Below, piece after piece: positions 45,794 to 58,328 of a stretch of DNA of 64,000 nucleotides. The DNA is from Saccharum officinarum (lineage: Eukaryota > Streptophyta > Magnoliopsida > Poales > Poaceae), in the NCBI GenBank assembly GCA_020631735.1, contig CM036168.1, positions 100,956,036 through 101,020,035 on the forward strand, written 5' to 3'. Below the pieces are notes generated by a model. It made no database searches. It saw only the letters and a program-made list of their open reading frames with translations, and was not told the DNA's origin. Made by a program: the position numbers and the translations under genes. Position 1 is the first letter of the stretch. Every line of letters begins with the position of its first letter.

Positions 45794-47190
45794 GCCCGCT
45801 TCAGGCTCAGGGGCTAGGGCCTACGACAAACCTCTTGCCTCGAGCTCGGGGGCTGACCTCCCAACGGCTACGATAACCCTGAGGTCATGGAAATCGATGA
45901 GGATCCAGAGGCGAAACCCGACGACAATCCATCGATAGGGTCCGACTCCTTGCCGGACTGGAGGGTCCCGTATCTCGACTGCCTCGTCCAAGAGATACTC
46001 CCGGCCAACAAGGTGGAGGCCTGACGGCTTGCGCGCCACGCTAAGTCATACGTCATCATCAAAGGAGAGATCTATAAAAAGAGCCACACCAAGGTCTTGC
46101 AGCACTGCATCCCCACCGAGCAAGGGAGAAAGCTGTTGGAGGACATCCACCGTGGTGCCTGCGGACACCATGTTGCGCCGAGGACCCTCGTCGGGAACGC
46201 TTTCCAATAGGGATTCTACTGGTCAACCGCGGTGGTTGATGCCATGAACATTATACGCACCTACGAAGGGTGTCAGTACTATGCGCGATAAACCCATTTG
46301 CCAGCCCAAGCACTCCAAACCATCCCCATCACATGGCCATTCACGGTTTGAGGGCTTCATTTGGTCAGGACCCTCAAGAGGGTGCCCGGGGGCTACACCA
46401 ATTTGCTTGCCACCATCAACAAGTTCTCCAAATGGATAGAAGCACGGCCCATCACCAAGATCAAATCCAACCAAGTCGTGCTCTTCTTTCGCGACATCAA
46501 CCATTGGTTTGGGGTGCCGAATTCCAACATTATCGATAACGGCACACAGTTCACGGGGAAGAAATTTCTAAGATTCTATGACGAGTACCACATCCACGTC
46601 GACTGGGCCACCATGGCACACCCCCGCATGAACAGGCAGGTGGAGCACGTGAATGGCATGATCTTGTTAGGGATCAAGCCTAGGATATTTAACAAACTCA
46701 ATAAATTTGGTAGACGATGGGTCGCGGAGCTCCCCACGGTGTTGTGGAGCCTAAGGATGAACCCTAGCTGGGTAACCGGGCACACACCTTTCTTCTTGGT
46801 ATACGACACTGAGGCGATCCTCCCGACTGACCTCGACTACGAAGCACCAAGGGTCATGTAGTACAAAGAGCTAGAAGCTAAGAAGCACCTTGAGAATGGC
46901 CCGAATCAACTGGACGAAGCCCGCAACATTGCTCTCCTCCACTCCGCTAAGTACCAGCAAGCACTACGTTGATACCACAGCCATTGGATCAAGGGCCGAG
47001 CTTTTAGCGTCGGGGACTTGGTGCTACGCCTCATCCAGAGCAATAAAGACTGCCACAAGCTTTCTCCGCCGTGGGAGGGGCCATACATCGTAGCTGAGGT
47101 CCTCAAGCCTAGCACTTACATGCTCAAGACCGCCGACGGCCAAGTATTTGCCAACGCCGGGAATATCGAGTAGCTACATCGCTTCTACCC
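45794..47190 (+). pseudogene. Integrase remnant of T3
   Basis: The HHCC zinc finger (HRGACGHHV...CQYYA) is followed by the catalytic core with GGYTNLLATINKFSKWIEARPI, DNGTQF, HPRMNRQVEHVNGMI and ELPTVLWSLR, then the C-terminal VGDLVLRLIQ and WEGPYIVAEVL. The first catalytic Asp position (W-G-L-D) reads GLH after a stop. Stops at 46022, 46208, 46289, 46349, 46859, 46979 and 47171 disable it. Confidence 0.85.
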
Positions 47191-47733
47191 TTAGATTTTG
47201 TTTCTAAGTTGTTGGCATACGTATGCAAAAATCATGTTTTTGAAATAAAGGTGTTCTCCTTGTTCATTTCATTACCATTCCTCAGTTTTTTCAGTGACGC
47301 CCGACCCCCACTATGGCCAGGGGTCGGACCTCACTCGGGGGCTGATAGGGGAATACTTATACTCAGGGACTTTTCTTTTGCATCTGACCCCTTTTTCTAT
47401 GATAAGATCTAAAAGCAAGGGCCGCAGAAATAAAATACCGAGTAAAATGGGTCGGATCACAGAAAACCTGCACCCCTGCGGCTACGGTGACTTTACCCAC
47501 TCGTGTGATCGGGATTTTTCACACGCACCACAAGCTTTATGATCTCAGTGTTAAGAAGGGGTCGAAACGCATTGACTTTTACATAAAAACGCTATCAGTC
47601 TTGATTCGATTAAGGCAATTGTTTAAATGATAAAGGTTTGCTTGACCAAACTATGACAAAAGAAAATACTTGTTTCTTTACAAGTTTTTGGGCACCACGG
47701 CCCGAATTTATCATCACAACCTGACTAACCCCT
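47191..47733. other. Non-coding region between pol and the antisense gene of T3
   Basis: No gene. As in T1, the pol and antisense reading frames converge on this stretch. Confidence 0.5.
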
Positions 47734-50700
47734 CTAGGGGAGAACTATGTCTTGTATCCTCCTTGCCAGGTCCTGCAAAAGAGGCATCACCACCTTCTCT
47801 AGGTCCTCCAGCTCCCTCTCGTCGTAGTGAAAGCCTAAGTTTGGTTTTGGTAATTAATGACACCAAGTTGCTAATGCCATTGTGTCAAGTGAATTGAGTT
47901 AGGCATTGCAACACATGTGATGAAGGAGCAAGGAGCATGATGGTGATGGCCATAAGATCACGAGTGCATGAAGATAAAGATGATGGTGAACATGCACATA
48001 TGTGATGGACAAGGAATGAGATGGTCAAGGCAAAGGTATAATCATAGGATTCTCTTTTGCCGGTCTAAAGATGAGTAGAGAAGTCATTGACCGGGTTTAG
48101 AATTGATAGCCGACTATTAGGAGGGGCAATCATGGTCATCTCATGAATCAAGTGCTACTAGGTCCATATTCTTGAGCATTTGCATTTAGGATCTAGTGAG
48201 ATGCTAACTCCTTGAAAAATATTTGAGAAAATGCTAACACACGAGCATAAGATGGTGATCACTTGGTGGTGTTAGCACATTTGTGAAGGAGGTAGAGTCT
48301 GAGGGGTAGAGAGGGGTTTGGGATTCGGTGCTTTCGTGGAAGTAAAATGCATATTTTCCACTACGCCAGAGGCGGAGAATTTCTCTAAGTCATCATGGAT
48401 AGAAACGAAGGTGAACAGAGGTCACTGGTAGTGACCGGACGCTGAGGTCGAAGTAACCGGACACGGTAGGCGCATCTGGTTAGTTCAACGCTACAGCAGA
48501 GGCGCACAGACTAGGGTTTGCCACCGGCGTGTCCGGTCACTCGTAGGACCGGCGCGTCCGATCAGGCGCCTAGAGAGACATCAGAATGCGAGATGTTGAT
48601 TGGACGTGGTGGCGCGTACGCTAAGTCACGATCGGATGCGTCTGGTTGACAAAAATGCTCTCTAGACCCTTTCTGTACTCAAATCGGTCGCCGGGTGTGC
48701 TACATCCGGTCGGTTCTGCAGTGCGTCCGGTCGAAGTGTTTAGCAGCGTGAATTCATCATGACCGGACTCCAGGGCGTGTCCGGTCAATTCTAGCATCGC
48801 GTTCGGTCATGCTATGACTGAGAAGATAACGTTTTGTGATCGTTGAAGATTGAACGAATGAAATTGAAAATGGGACACATGGCGAGCATCGGGCGGAGGT
48901 GCGCAATGTGATCAGACGTTATGTCCACATCCGGTCAGATCGACCTGCGCGTTCGATCAGCGCGCAGAGCAGTTTCTTGAGCTTAACGACTCTATGTTTG
49001 AGGGCTGGCTATAAATACTTATTTGGCCAGACTTGGGATAGAACTCCTGACTCTTTGAACACTTAAGACATACTTTGAGCTAGAGAACATCCTTTCCACT
49101 CATCTCCTTGCTTGATTATGCATCCTAGTGAGATTGAGTGAGATTCAAGTGCATTGCTTTGAGAGTTGCATCTAGTGGCACTTAATCCATTGAGTTGGCT
49201 ACGGATTGCTTGTTACTCTTGGGTGTTTCCTGACGCCCTAGATGGTTTGGAGCAGTGGTGGTGTAGAGCTCTTGATTGGAGATTGTTTCGAGCCTCACCG
49301 GTGAATTTATGAGGGGTTCTTGAGCCTTCCCCATGGGAGATCGCAATTGGCAACTCTAGTGGATTCTCGTGGCTTGGAGGATACCCATCTTGTATTGGAT
49401 GTGCCACACCCGCTAAGGGTTTGGATTTGGAATGCCAATTAGCTCGTGGTCCATCAAGTGGGTGTATCGCCACAACGAGAACTAGCTTGCCGGAAAGCAA
49501 GTAGACCTTAGAAAAAATCTTGTGTTATCCCTTGTCGAGGATTCTCTTATAATTGTGATTGATTCATTGCTATATATATCTACTCTTCAACGTCGGTATA
49601 AGAATCTTTCACTTGCTCATCTCCTTTGTGCTCTATCTCTTGTTCTTTTATTATGTGTAGCTTTGTTGTTGTGGATTAGAGATCATAGCCTTCATATCTA
49701 CTAGAATTGTTTAGGTGGCTTGCATAGTATAGTTGAGCTAGTGCTAGAAAAGCTTCGCTATTTGTTTTACTAACATCTTGATTTAGTGAAGTTTGAAGAT
49801 TTTTGAAAAGGCTATTCACCCATCTCTAGCCATTTAGGACCTTTCACGTAGCCGGGCGTGTATCTGAGGCTCATCGCCTCCAGGCTGATGGTCTCCCATA
49901 GTGGGGCGAGCGATCGGTTGATGCTAGCATGGAAGACGTCCCTCTCAAGCACCCACCTGGGCCGTGATGTCGACGACATGAGCCGCCAGCGAGCTAGTCC
50001 CCTCTGTCTGCGCCACTCTGAGGTCATCACAAACGACCCCAATGGTGGCACACAGCATGTCGTGCTCACTGGCCTCCACCTCAAGGTTCTTCCTCGCCTC
50101 AGCGAGCTCCTTATCTAGGGCCAGTGCCTTCGCCTTCTCCTGGCCTAGGTCCACCGTGAGCCCGGCAGAGGCATTCTCAGCATCCAGCTTCTTGGCCTTC
50201 TCCCTTTCGAGTTCAACCTTGAGGTAGCCAACTCGCCGTTGGGCGGCATCACACTCCTGGCAAGCTGCATCGCGCTTTGCACGAGCCGTGCCATGCTTTG
50301 TGTGGAGTCTCTCCTCAGCCTGGCATGACCCATCTCGCTCTTGCATAGCCTCTCAACCGTCGTGGCGTCCTAGCATGCCTTTGTCTCTGAGGCCATAAGC
50401 CTCTACTCGACTGTTAGCTTCTGATCCCTCTCCTATTGAACTTTGTCCAGAAGCTTGAAGATTCGCTGGCGGGCCACAACATCCCTCCGAAGGAGCTCAT
50501 TTCGCTGCTTCTTGAGTGCCATGGCCTCCTTATCGTCCTTGTGTGACCTCTCCAACTGCTCTAGGGCCATCTGCTCGGCTTCATCGGTGTGCCAACGGGC
50601 CTCCGCCTTGCGGGTCCGAAGGTTGGTCACCTCCACGTTTAGGCAGTCCCATGCCTCCTTATGCTGAAGAAGGAACTAGGACTTTCGTGTCGATTGTGCT

Positions 50701-51016
50701 CCATGAGAGACTGCAGGGAAGGCACGAGTTGGAGACACCAAAACACAAAACAGAGATCGAGAGTACAAGCATTTCATACCCGGCCGATCGGGGCAGCACC
50801 ATTCAGTGTGCTCAAGGTGTTGGTGAGCAGCTACGCCACGCCTCCTAATGACAAGTGCAGGTCGCGCCACTTCGACCCCTCCGTGGCGTCGTCAAGGGTG
50901 AAGACCATAGTCCCTAGGTTTTGTAGGTCCGTCCACTTGATCCGGGGTCCGCTCTAGGCCTCTGGGCCGTCGCTCGCCCGAGTCAAGTCCAGGGATGACT
51001 CCTCCCCGGACACGGT
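47734..51016 (-). pseudogene. Antisense coiled-coil gene of T3, split by solo LTR D
   Basis: Reading leftwards from 51016: residues resembling the T1 antisense gene before its coiled coil, a candidate intron (50779-50711, donor GTATGAA, acceptor CCTGCAG), a segment RKS.FLLQHKEAW comparable to RRKSLFIQDESGVW in T1, then long heptad-rich helices (50636-50433 and 50346-49945, many E, K, A, L). A C-terminal motif (ATIGVVCDDLRV, against AITTVCDGLGV in T1) follows. The frame is cut by solo LTR D and resumes on its other side, ending at a TAG (47734-47736). Stops and shifts disable it. The start lies beyond the S2 insertion. Confidence 0.65.
47828..49846 (+). mobile_element. Solo LTR D of a Sirevirus, with TSD CGTAG
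   Basis: It begins TGAAAGCCTAAGTTTGG and ends ccatttaggacctttca. The flanks are cgtag on both sides (47823-47827, 49847-49851). It contains a TATA box near 49009 and a degenerate cgtccggtc array at about 48430-48985. It lies in the antisense gene of T3. Confidence 0.93.
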
Positions 51017-52876
51017 GAAAGGCCTTGATGGCTAGAGGGGGGTGAATAGCCTTTTAAAATATTCTACAAAGACAAGCTAAACAAGTTTATCAATATAACA
51101 AGTAGCGAGATGTGAGTTTTGCTTAGCCTATGAGGTGTTTGCAAGCCACCTAACCAATTCATAATTCTAGTATATTTGCACTCAACCGCACAAGTCAAAC
51201 CGAGAAGGTAACTACAACTACAACTAGCAAGCTACACAAAGGAGCTACTCTAGCAAAGCTAACTAGCTAGCAAAGATAACTAAGAAAGTAATGTGGAGTT
51301 GAGTTAGGAGAGTTTCACCGAGGGGCGAAGTATTGAGCCAACCAATATGGTCAACAATGAATACCAAGACAACCGAACACCGGGATCAATCAATCATAAT
51401 ATGAAAGTGATGACACGAAGATTTATCCTGAGGTTCACGTGCTTGCCGGCACGCTAGCCCCCATTCTATCCCTCTTCACCACGTGGTTCGGTGGCTAATC
51501 GGTCTCACACCGAGCCTCTCAAAAAGCGCCACAAGAACCTACCAAATGGCAAAAGGTTACAATAACACGAGCAATTCACTAACGTTGCCTTTGACGCTTC
51601 GCCGAGGTAGGCACAAACCCCTCACAATCATCGGAGGTGGCCAAGAACAATCACCAACTCTTGCCAACGCCTCTAAGCTGCTCCAAGTCGTCTAGGTGGT
51701 GGCAACCACCAAGAGAAACAAGAATCCTGCAGCAAATCAACCACCAAGTGCCAACTAGATGCAATTTCACAATGCAAATGCACTTGGATCACTCAATCTC
51801 ACTTCGACTATGCAAAGAAGCAAGAGAGATGAGTGGGAGAGGAGTTGCTTAGCTCAAAGTGCCCACAAGTATGTCAAATGTCCAAGAGGTTGAGCTTTGA
51901 GCCGGCCAACGAGTATTTATAGACGTACCCCTTTGAATATAGTCGTTAGGCACTTGAAACAGCCGAAGTCACGCTGACCGAACGTGCTGGTCAAACTGAC
52001 CGGACGCGTCGATCGCACAACGCCTACGCCGCGAAGCACTGACCGGACGCGCTCGTCGCGTGGACCGGACGCGTGAAGTATGACCGGACGCACTGGTCAC
52101 ATAACGGACCGGACATTTTGGTCAAGCCTGAGTAGCGCTCCACCGAGACAGCGACTAGACACGCTGCAGAACTGACCGGACGCCATGGTGCCAGCGTCCG
52201 GTTGGAGTCCAGTAAGCTCCCTAATCGACCGGACGTGTCCAGTCAACTATGACCAGACACGCCACCGCGTCCGAACAAAAACCGAAACACGCGCAGACGC
52301 TGAACACTGACCGGACGCGTCCGGTCAAACAAAGACCGCGTCCGGTCACTTCTGTGACCTCCGTTCGCCTCTATTTCTTTTCTAACTTCTGGCGCAATAG
52401 AAAATAGTCGTTTCAACTCCTCGAAAATGATCTCTACCACTCAAACTCCAACGCCATCGTAAAAGTGCTAACACCACCAAGTGATCACGTCATGTGCGAG
52501 TGTGTTAGCATTTTCACAATCATTTATCGAGGCGTTATTAGTTCTATCCAAATACATATGATTATGAAATGCACACCTAGAGGCACTTAGGAGTTCAATA
52601 GCCGCGTCATTCCTCTCTTTATAGTACTTCTATCTATCCTATAATGTAACCACGCCCACTAGGTGTCTTGGTTACTAAAACACAACCCTTAAGCATATAC
52701 CTTTGCCTTGATCATGTAGAGTTGCTTCCAAATCCAAGTGTGGCCATCATGATCACCATGTCCATCTTGCCACCAACCTTGGAATGTACTAGTCCTCATA
52801 TGCTATATACAACTTAGGCATAGAATTAGTACTTAGGCATTGCCACTAATTACCAACACCAAACATAGGACTTTCA
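51017..52876 (-). repeat. 3' LTR of Sirevirus S2 (1,860 bp)
   Basis: On the minus strand it starts TGAAAGTCCTATGTTTGG and ends ccatcaaggcctttca. The TATA box is near 51914 and the GC-rich half-site array at about 51970-52350. Confidence 0.92.
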
Positions 52877-52887
52877 ATCTCCCCCTT
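52877..52887 (-). promoter_or_regulatory. Polypurine tract of S2
   Basis: The minus-strand sequence aagggggagat directly adjoins the LTR, identical to the S1 tract at 5627-5637. Further tracts of the same kind occur at about 53455-53575. Confidence 0.8.
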
Positions 52888-53991
52888 GTTGGTAAATGAT
52901 GACAAACCTTTCACAAAGATATTATGATAAAATTTTGATTGAACTCATGTCACATTGTCCAAGTATATTACCATGTGTAAGAATTATGGACAAGTAATCA
53001 TGAATTCAAATTGATAGCAATGGCTCCCCCTACATGTATGCTATATGTTTGGATTTAGGAAGCATACATGTTTAGATAGGAAAAAATAGGAGCATTGACT
53101 ATCAATAGGTGCTAAGTGTTTTAGATTATAGACCTTTGAAGCGTGATACCATCGGAGTAGCGATAAACACCATCTTAGCACCTTGTGTAGTTAGATACCA
53201 CTTGGAAAAGCACAAACATAACTAGAAACCTCGTGAGATCAACATTATAAGTAAGGCTTTAGTACCACTTTGAAAAACATGAAGCAAGAAAAATCTAACT
53301 ACTTCCTATTCATGCTAGTGCCTCAATATACCATTCAAATTATACTAGCAAGTCACCACACAAGCAAAGTATCGGAGAAAAAGAAATGCATAACTATGCA
53401 TCATACATATGAAGTGCAAATGGAAATACAACATTCATGTTTAAGAGCTTGCTCCCCCTACTTGTGTGCTCAAAATTTTAGTTGATCCCCTTCTTTTATC
53501 AATTCTCCCCTTTAGGTTTTCTCCCCCTTTAGAATCTATCTTTGTGAACAACATTTTCTCCCCCTTTGGTACCAATGACCACAAGGGACCAATTTGAGAT
53601 AGATTATGGGGTGATAATCAAGTTTGTGATTCAACCTAGATTGCTTGTATGAATAAAATGCTTCGGTTTGATCCAAGGGCAAGCTTCTTCACACCTCACT
53701 AGAAGGGTTATCATGCACCATGTTGAAGCAAATATTTAGACAAGTGATCTAGATTAAACACTTAGGATCACAAGCTACTTAAATAAGTTATATGCTACCA
53801 CTAGATCATACAAGTCATGGAAACAATAGTGGCACCATATAAACTTCAAATTTATTTGATTTTCATGAATGAGCGTAGAACATGTAAACTATGACTAGAT
53901 GCACTAAACAAGTCCTAAGCATAGAATGTATGATATGTCAACCAATTGTACCTTGGGGCTCGAAGGAGAGGCATGTCATATATGGGGTGCA
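52888..53991 (-). other. Non-coding region between pol and 3' LTR of S2
   Basis: Homologous to 4458-5626 in S1, with no long ORF and several ctccccct (polypurine on minus) tracts near 53455-53575. No envelope-like gene is seen. Confidence 0.65.
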
Positions 53992-55780
53992 TCAACTCAT
54001 GTTGGAGAAGTCAAGTATGTTCAACTCATTCTTTAGCTTGTGAAATCTCTTCTCATCAAGTGGCTTGGTGAATAGATCGGCTAATTGATCTTCGGTGCCC
54101 ACACTCTCAATAGCAATGTCACCCTTTTGTTGATGATCTCTAATGAAGTGATGGCGAACATCAATATGCTTTGTTCTTTGATGTTGAACCGAATTGTTGG
54201 TTAGCTTCACGGCACTTTCATTATCACATAGCAATGGCACATTCTTGAAATTGATTCCAAAATCCTTTAATGTTGCCTTCATCTACAAGATTTGTGCACA
54301 ATAAATACTCACGGTGATGTATTCGGCTTCAGCGGTAGATAGTGCAATACTATTTTGCTTCTTGGATGACCATGAAACAAGTGATCTTCCCAACATTTGA
54401 CAAGACCCAGAAGTGCTCTTTCTCTCCACTTTATCACCGGCATAGTCGGAATCTGAGTATCCAACTAGCTCAAAGCTTGCACCCTTAGGATACCATAATC
54501 CAACATCTTGTGTATGCTTTAAGTACCTCAATATTCTCTTTGTTGCCTTCAAATGACTTTCTCTTGGTGAGGCTTGAAATCTTGCACACATGCATACACT
54601 AAACATTACATCGGGTCTTGATGCCGTCACATAGAGTAGGCTACCAATCATTGATCTATATAGCTTTTGATCCACCATGTTGTCATTCTTGTCACTATCT
54701 AAGCTTCCATTAGTGCTCATTGGAGTAGTGATTCCTTTTGCATCTTCTATACTAAACTTCTTTAGTATATCCTTTATGTATTTGGTTTGGCTTACAAATG
54801 TTCCTTCCTTTATTTGTTTGATTTGAAGTCCAAGAAAGAAACTAAGTTCACCAATCATTGACATTTTAAATTCTTTTGCCATTATTTTTCCAAACTCATC
54901 ACAATAATCTTGATTGGTTGAACCAAATATGATATTATCAACATATATTTGCAACACAAACAAGTCTTTTTCAATCTTCTTGGTGAAGAGAGTAGTATCC
55001 ACTTTGCCCATGACAAATCCTTTGGATAGCAAGAAGTCCCTCAATCTTTCATACCATGCTCTAGGTGCTTGCTTCAATATATACAAAGCTTTTCTCGATT
55101 TGCATACATGATTAGGTTTCTTATTATCTTCAAAACCGGGAGATTGCTCCACATACACCTCTTCTTGAATGTACCCATTGAGAAATGCACTCTTCATATC
55201 CATTTGATATAGATTGATATTGTGAGCACAAGCATAGGCAAGTAAGATCCTAATTGCTTCCAATCTTGCAACCGGGGCATAAGTTTCACCAAAGTCAAGA
55301 CCCTCTATTTGTGTGTAACCTTGAGCCACTAGTCTTGCTTTGTTCCTTACTACTATCCCATCTTGATCTTGCTTGTTGCGAAAGACCCATCTTGTTCCAA
55401 TGACATTGTGATCCTTAGGCCTTTTAACTAGTTCTCATACTTCATTTCTCTTGAAGTTGTTGAGCTCTTCATACATTGTATTTACCCAATTCGGATCTCT
55501 CAATGCTTTTATCAATGTCCTTAGGTTCTTCCATTGACACAAAATAAAAGTGAGCACAAAATGATGTCAATCTTGATCTAGTTTAAACTCCCCTTTGTAT
55601 GTCACCAATGATGGAATCCAATGGATGGTCTCTTGCAATGTTAGTTGGTTGAAGTATTTGAACTTAATTGCTTGGATGTTGATGTTGATCATGAGTTGGA
55701 GATGATGAACTAGCCACTTGTTGATCTTGTTGCACTTGAGATGATGTACTAGTTTGATTTTGCATTAGAGAACCACTAGC
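53992..55780 (-). pseudogene. Reverse transcriptase and RNase H of S2
   Basis: One frame (55329-54283) covers RT from [20 protein letters not shown] and [10 protein letters not shown] to the RNase H motifs [16 protein letters not shown] and [13 protein letters not shown] (54283-54285) replaces Trp in the motif LWMKATLK, and the frame then continues open to 53992 (DNESAV, RTKHIDVRHHF). The catalytic YVDD reads YVDN, a change expected to abolish polymerase activity. 55330-55780 is the linker from integrase, with broken frames. Confidence 0.88.
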
Positions 55781-57193
55781 TTATGTAATTGGACTTTGGA
55801 GCACTTGATCTTTGTTGCCATCCACATCAATCACTTGCTTGGGTCTAATGTCACCAATATCCATTCCCTTTATAGCATTACTCAACTGAGTTCCTCTCAC
55901 ATCATCTAAGTTTTCTTCTTCATTTTGAGAGCCATTTGTTTCATCAAACTCAACATCATGTACTTTTTCAAGTTGTCCACTAGCTAGGTTCCATACTCTA
56001 TAAGCTTTGCTAGTAGTTGAGTAACCAAGTAAGAATCCTTCATCACATTTTTTCTCAAACTTGCTCAATCTAGTGCCCTTCTTCAAGATGTAGCATTTGC
56101 AACCAAATACCTGAAAGTATGCAATGTTAGGCTTTCTTTCATTTAAGATCTCATATGGTGTCTTCTCTAGAAACTTATGACAATAGAGGTGGTTGCTATA
56201 GAAGCAAGCCGTGTTGATTGCTTCGGCCCAAAATGAATGACTCACAGTATACTCATTCAACATTGATCTTGCCATATCAATTAAGGTTCTATTCTTCCTC
56301 TCAACTAGGTCATTTGATTGAGGTGTATACTTGACTGAGAATTGATGCTTGATTCTAAGCTCATCACATAGCTCATTAACTCTTGTGTTTCGAAACTCAC
56401 TTCCATTGTCACTTCTCACTTTCTTGATTGTGGTCTCAAAGTCATTTTGCACTCTCTTGATGAACTTCTTAAATATGTCAAACACATCACTCTTGTCCAT
56501 AAGAAAGAATATCTATGTATATCTAGTGAAATCATCCACAATCACAAACCCATACTTGTTGCTACCAATGCTTGTGTATGTAGTTGGCCCAAAAAGATCC
56601 TTGTGCAACAACTCAAATGCCTTGGAAGTACTCATGATGTTTTTCAATGGATGAGTGTTGCCTACTTGCTTTCTGGCTTGACATGCACTACATAGCTTAT
56701 CTTTCTCAAATATGACATCCTTCAAGCCTTTAACTAAGTCATGCTTCACTAACTTGTTCAATTGCTTTATGCCAACATGACCAAGTCTTCTATGCCATAA
56801 CCAACCCATACTTGATTTGGTGAGCAAGCATGTTGAAAGTTGAGAGTCACTAGCATTGAAATCAACCAAGTATAGATTTTCATATCTAAAACCCTTGAAG
56901 ATCAAATTTGAGCCATCAACACTAACTATCTCCATATCATCAACACCAAATATGCACTTGAAACCAAGATCACACAATTGAGCAACTGAGAGAAGATTAA
57001 AGTTCAACTTTTTAACTAAGAGCACATTGGAAATGCTATGATCATTTGAGATTCCAATCCTTCCAAGAGCCTTTACATCACCCTTGCTATTGTCACCAAA
57101 TGTGATGCTATCAATGCCACTATCATTTGATTTGAGAGAGTTGAACATTTTTGAATCACCGGTCATATGTTGAGAGCACCCACTATCAAGCAT
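55781..57193 (-). pseudogene. Protease end and integrase of S2
   Basis: It starts with MLDSGCSQHMTG, the copia protease motif. The integrase zinc-binding H-H-C-C (WHRRLGHVGIKQLNKL...CSACQARK) follows, then the core with the first Asp in LLHKDLFGP, the second in RSDNGSEF and Glu in VERKNRTL. One stop (56513-56515, TAG for Trp in FTRYTW) splits the frame. The rest is open. Confidence 0.88.
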
Positions 57194-57352
57194 CCAATGT
57201 CTTTCTCCGGCCTTGTAATTTACCTACAAAATAATTTAATGTCTTTTAGGTACCCATACTTGCTTGGGTCCTTGGAGGTTAGTACCTAAGCTCTTTGGTA
57301 CCCAAATGACCTTCTACTTTAGACCCACAATTAGTGTACCAATAAACTTAGC

Positions 57353-58328
57353 TTACACACCCTTCTCACCCTTGGTAAGAATATAACAAGAATCAAAAGG
57401 AATGTAATCTATTTTAGTATGAAACTTGTTGTTGTTCTTGTTCATTTTATTATAATTAATCTCTAGATGTCCACCTTGCTTGCATCTATTGCAATAACGA
57501 CCATTGCTCTTCACAAAGCGAGGCTTTAGAGTAGCAAAGACCACCTTGCCCTTCTTGAGAGTATAGCCCAAACCCTCTTTGTTAAGAGAGAACCTTTGGC
57601 TACCCAAGCATTTTAGCAAGCGGGCATCCCCACCATAGGCATTGCCTAATGTGCGGGTGAGATCATCCACCTCTTTCTTAAGAGTCTCATTCTCAACCAT
57701 AAGTGATGAATCACTAGTAGTAGAGATAGAGTTGGTTGTGGTGGATGATGATGAGCTACATGAAGCATTAGTAGGACCAACAAATAAAGAATTATCAATA
57801 ATATCACATGTTAGTCCAATATTACAAGTGACAATCACTTGCTCTTCCTTAGCTTCCTTCATGAACTTCTCCAACTTGAGGTCCTTTTCCTTGATGAGCT
57901 CAAGTAGAGTGGAGTGGGCTTCTTTAAGCCTAGTGTGAGCAACTTCAAAGTCCTCATGGTCTTCCTTTAGACACTCACGAGAGACCTCTAGCTCATTAAA
58001 GGATTTTCTAAGAGCTTTGAGCTCTTGTTCAATTTCTTTGCACTCCTTACTCTTTTTGAGAGCAACAAACTCCTCTATTAAGGCATTATTTTCATTGCTC
58101 TTGGCAATAAGCTCTTGCTCCAAGATTTTGCACTTCTTGGTTGTCCTCTTGTAGCCCTTGCTCATTTGATCTATTATGCCTAATAGATCATCTTTGGAGT
58201 AGTCCTCATCCTCCTCATCATCACTCCTACAACCATCACTAGCATAAGAATCATCATCACTATCATCATATTTTTACCTTGGTAGGCTTAGCCATAAGGC
58301 ATGTCGATGTAGTATCGAAGATAGATGG
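57353..58328 (-). pseudogene. gag C-terminal part of S2
   Basis: A long coiled coil (KKSKECKEIEQELKALRKSF...) is followed by a Ser/Thr-rich linker and a zinc knuckle, YCNRCKQGGHLEINY. The last ligand of CCHC is Tyr, so the knuckle is damaged. The acidic stretch right of 58165 (DDEEDED on minus) continues to the T2 junction. The N-terminus is outside. Confidence 0.8.

Larger units (their letters stand above)
37839..51016 (+). mobile_element. Old Tat-lineage Ty3/gypsy element T3, interrupted and truncated by later insertions
   Basis: It has a 5' LTR, a PBS, gag, protease, RT, RNase H, a second (archaeal-type) RNase H, integrase, and an antisense coiled-coil gene on the minus strand. All are recognisable but full of stops and frameshifts. 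The pol order and the two RNase H domains identify the Tat lineage. Solo LTR C (43906-45788) and solo LTR D (47828-49846) are inserted in it. Sirevirus S2 truncates the visible part at 51016, so the 3' LTR must lie beyond the window or be lost. Confidence 0.85.
51017..58328 (-). mobile_element. Sirevirus-type Ty1/copia element S2, inserted in T3 and cut by T2
   Basis: From right to left: gag C-terminus, protease, integrase, RT, RNase H, polypurine-rich non-coding region, PPT (52877-52887, minus) and 3' LTR (51017-52876). The 5' LTR and gag N-terminus lie beyond the T2 insertion at 58329. The 5 bp left of the LTR are cacgg; the partner TSD is outside the window. The coding part and LTR match S1. 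Confidence 0.9.
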
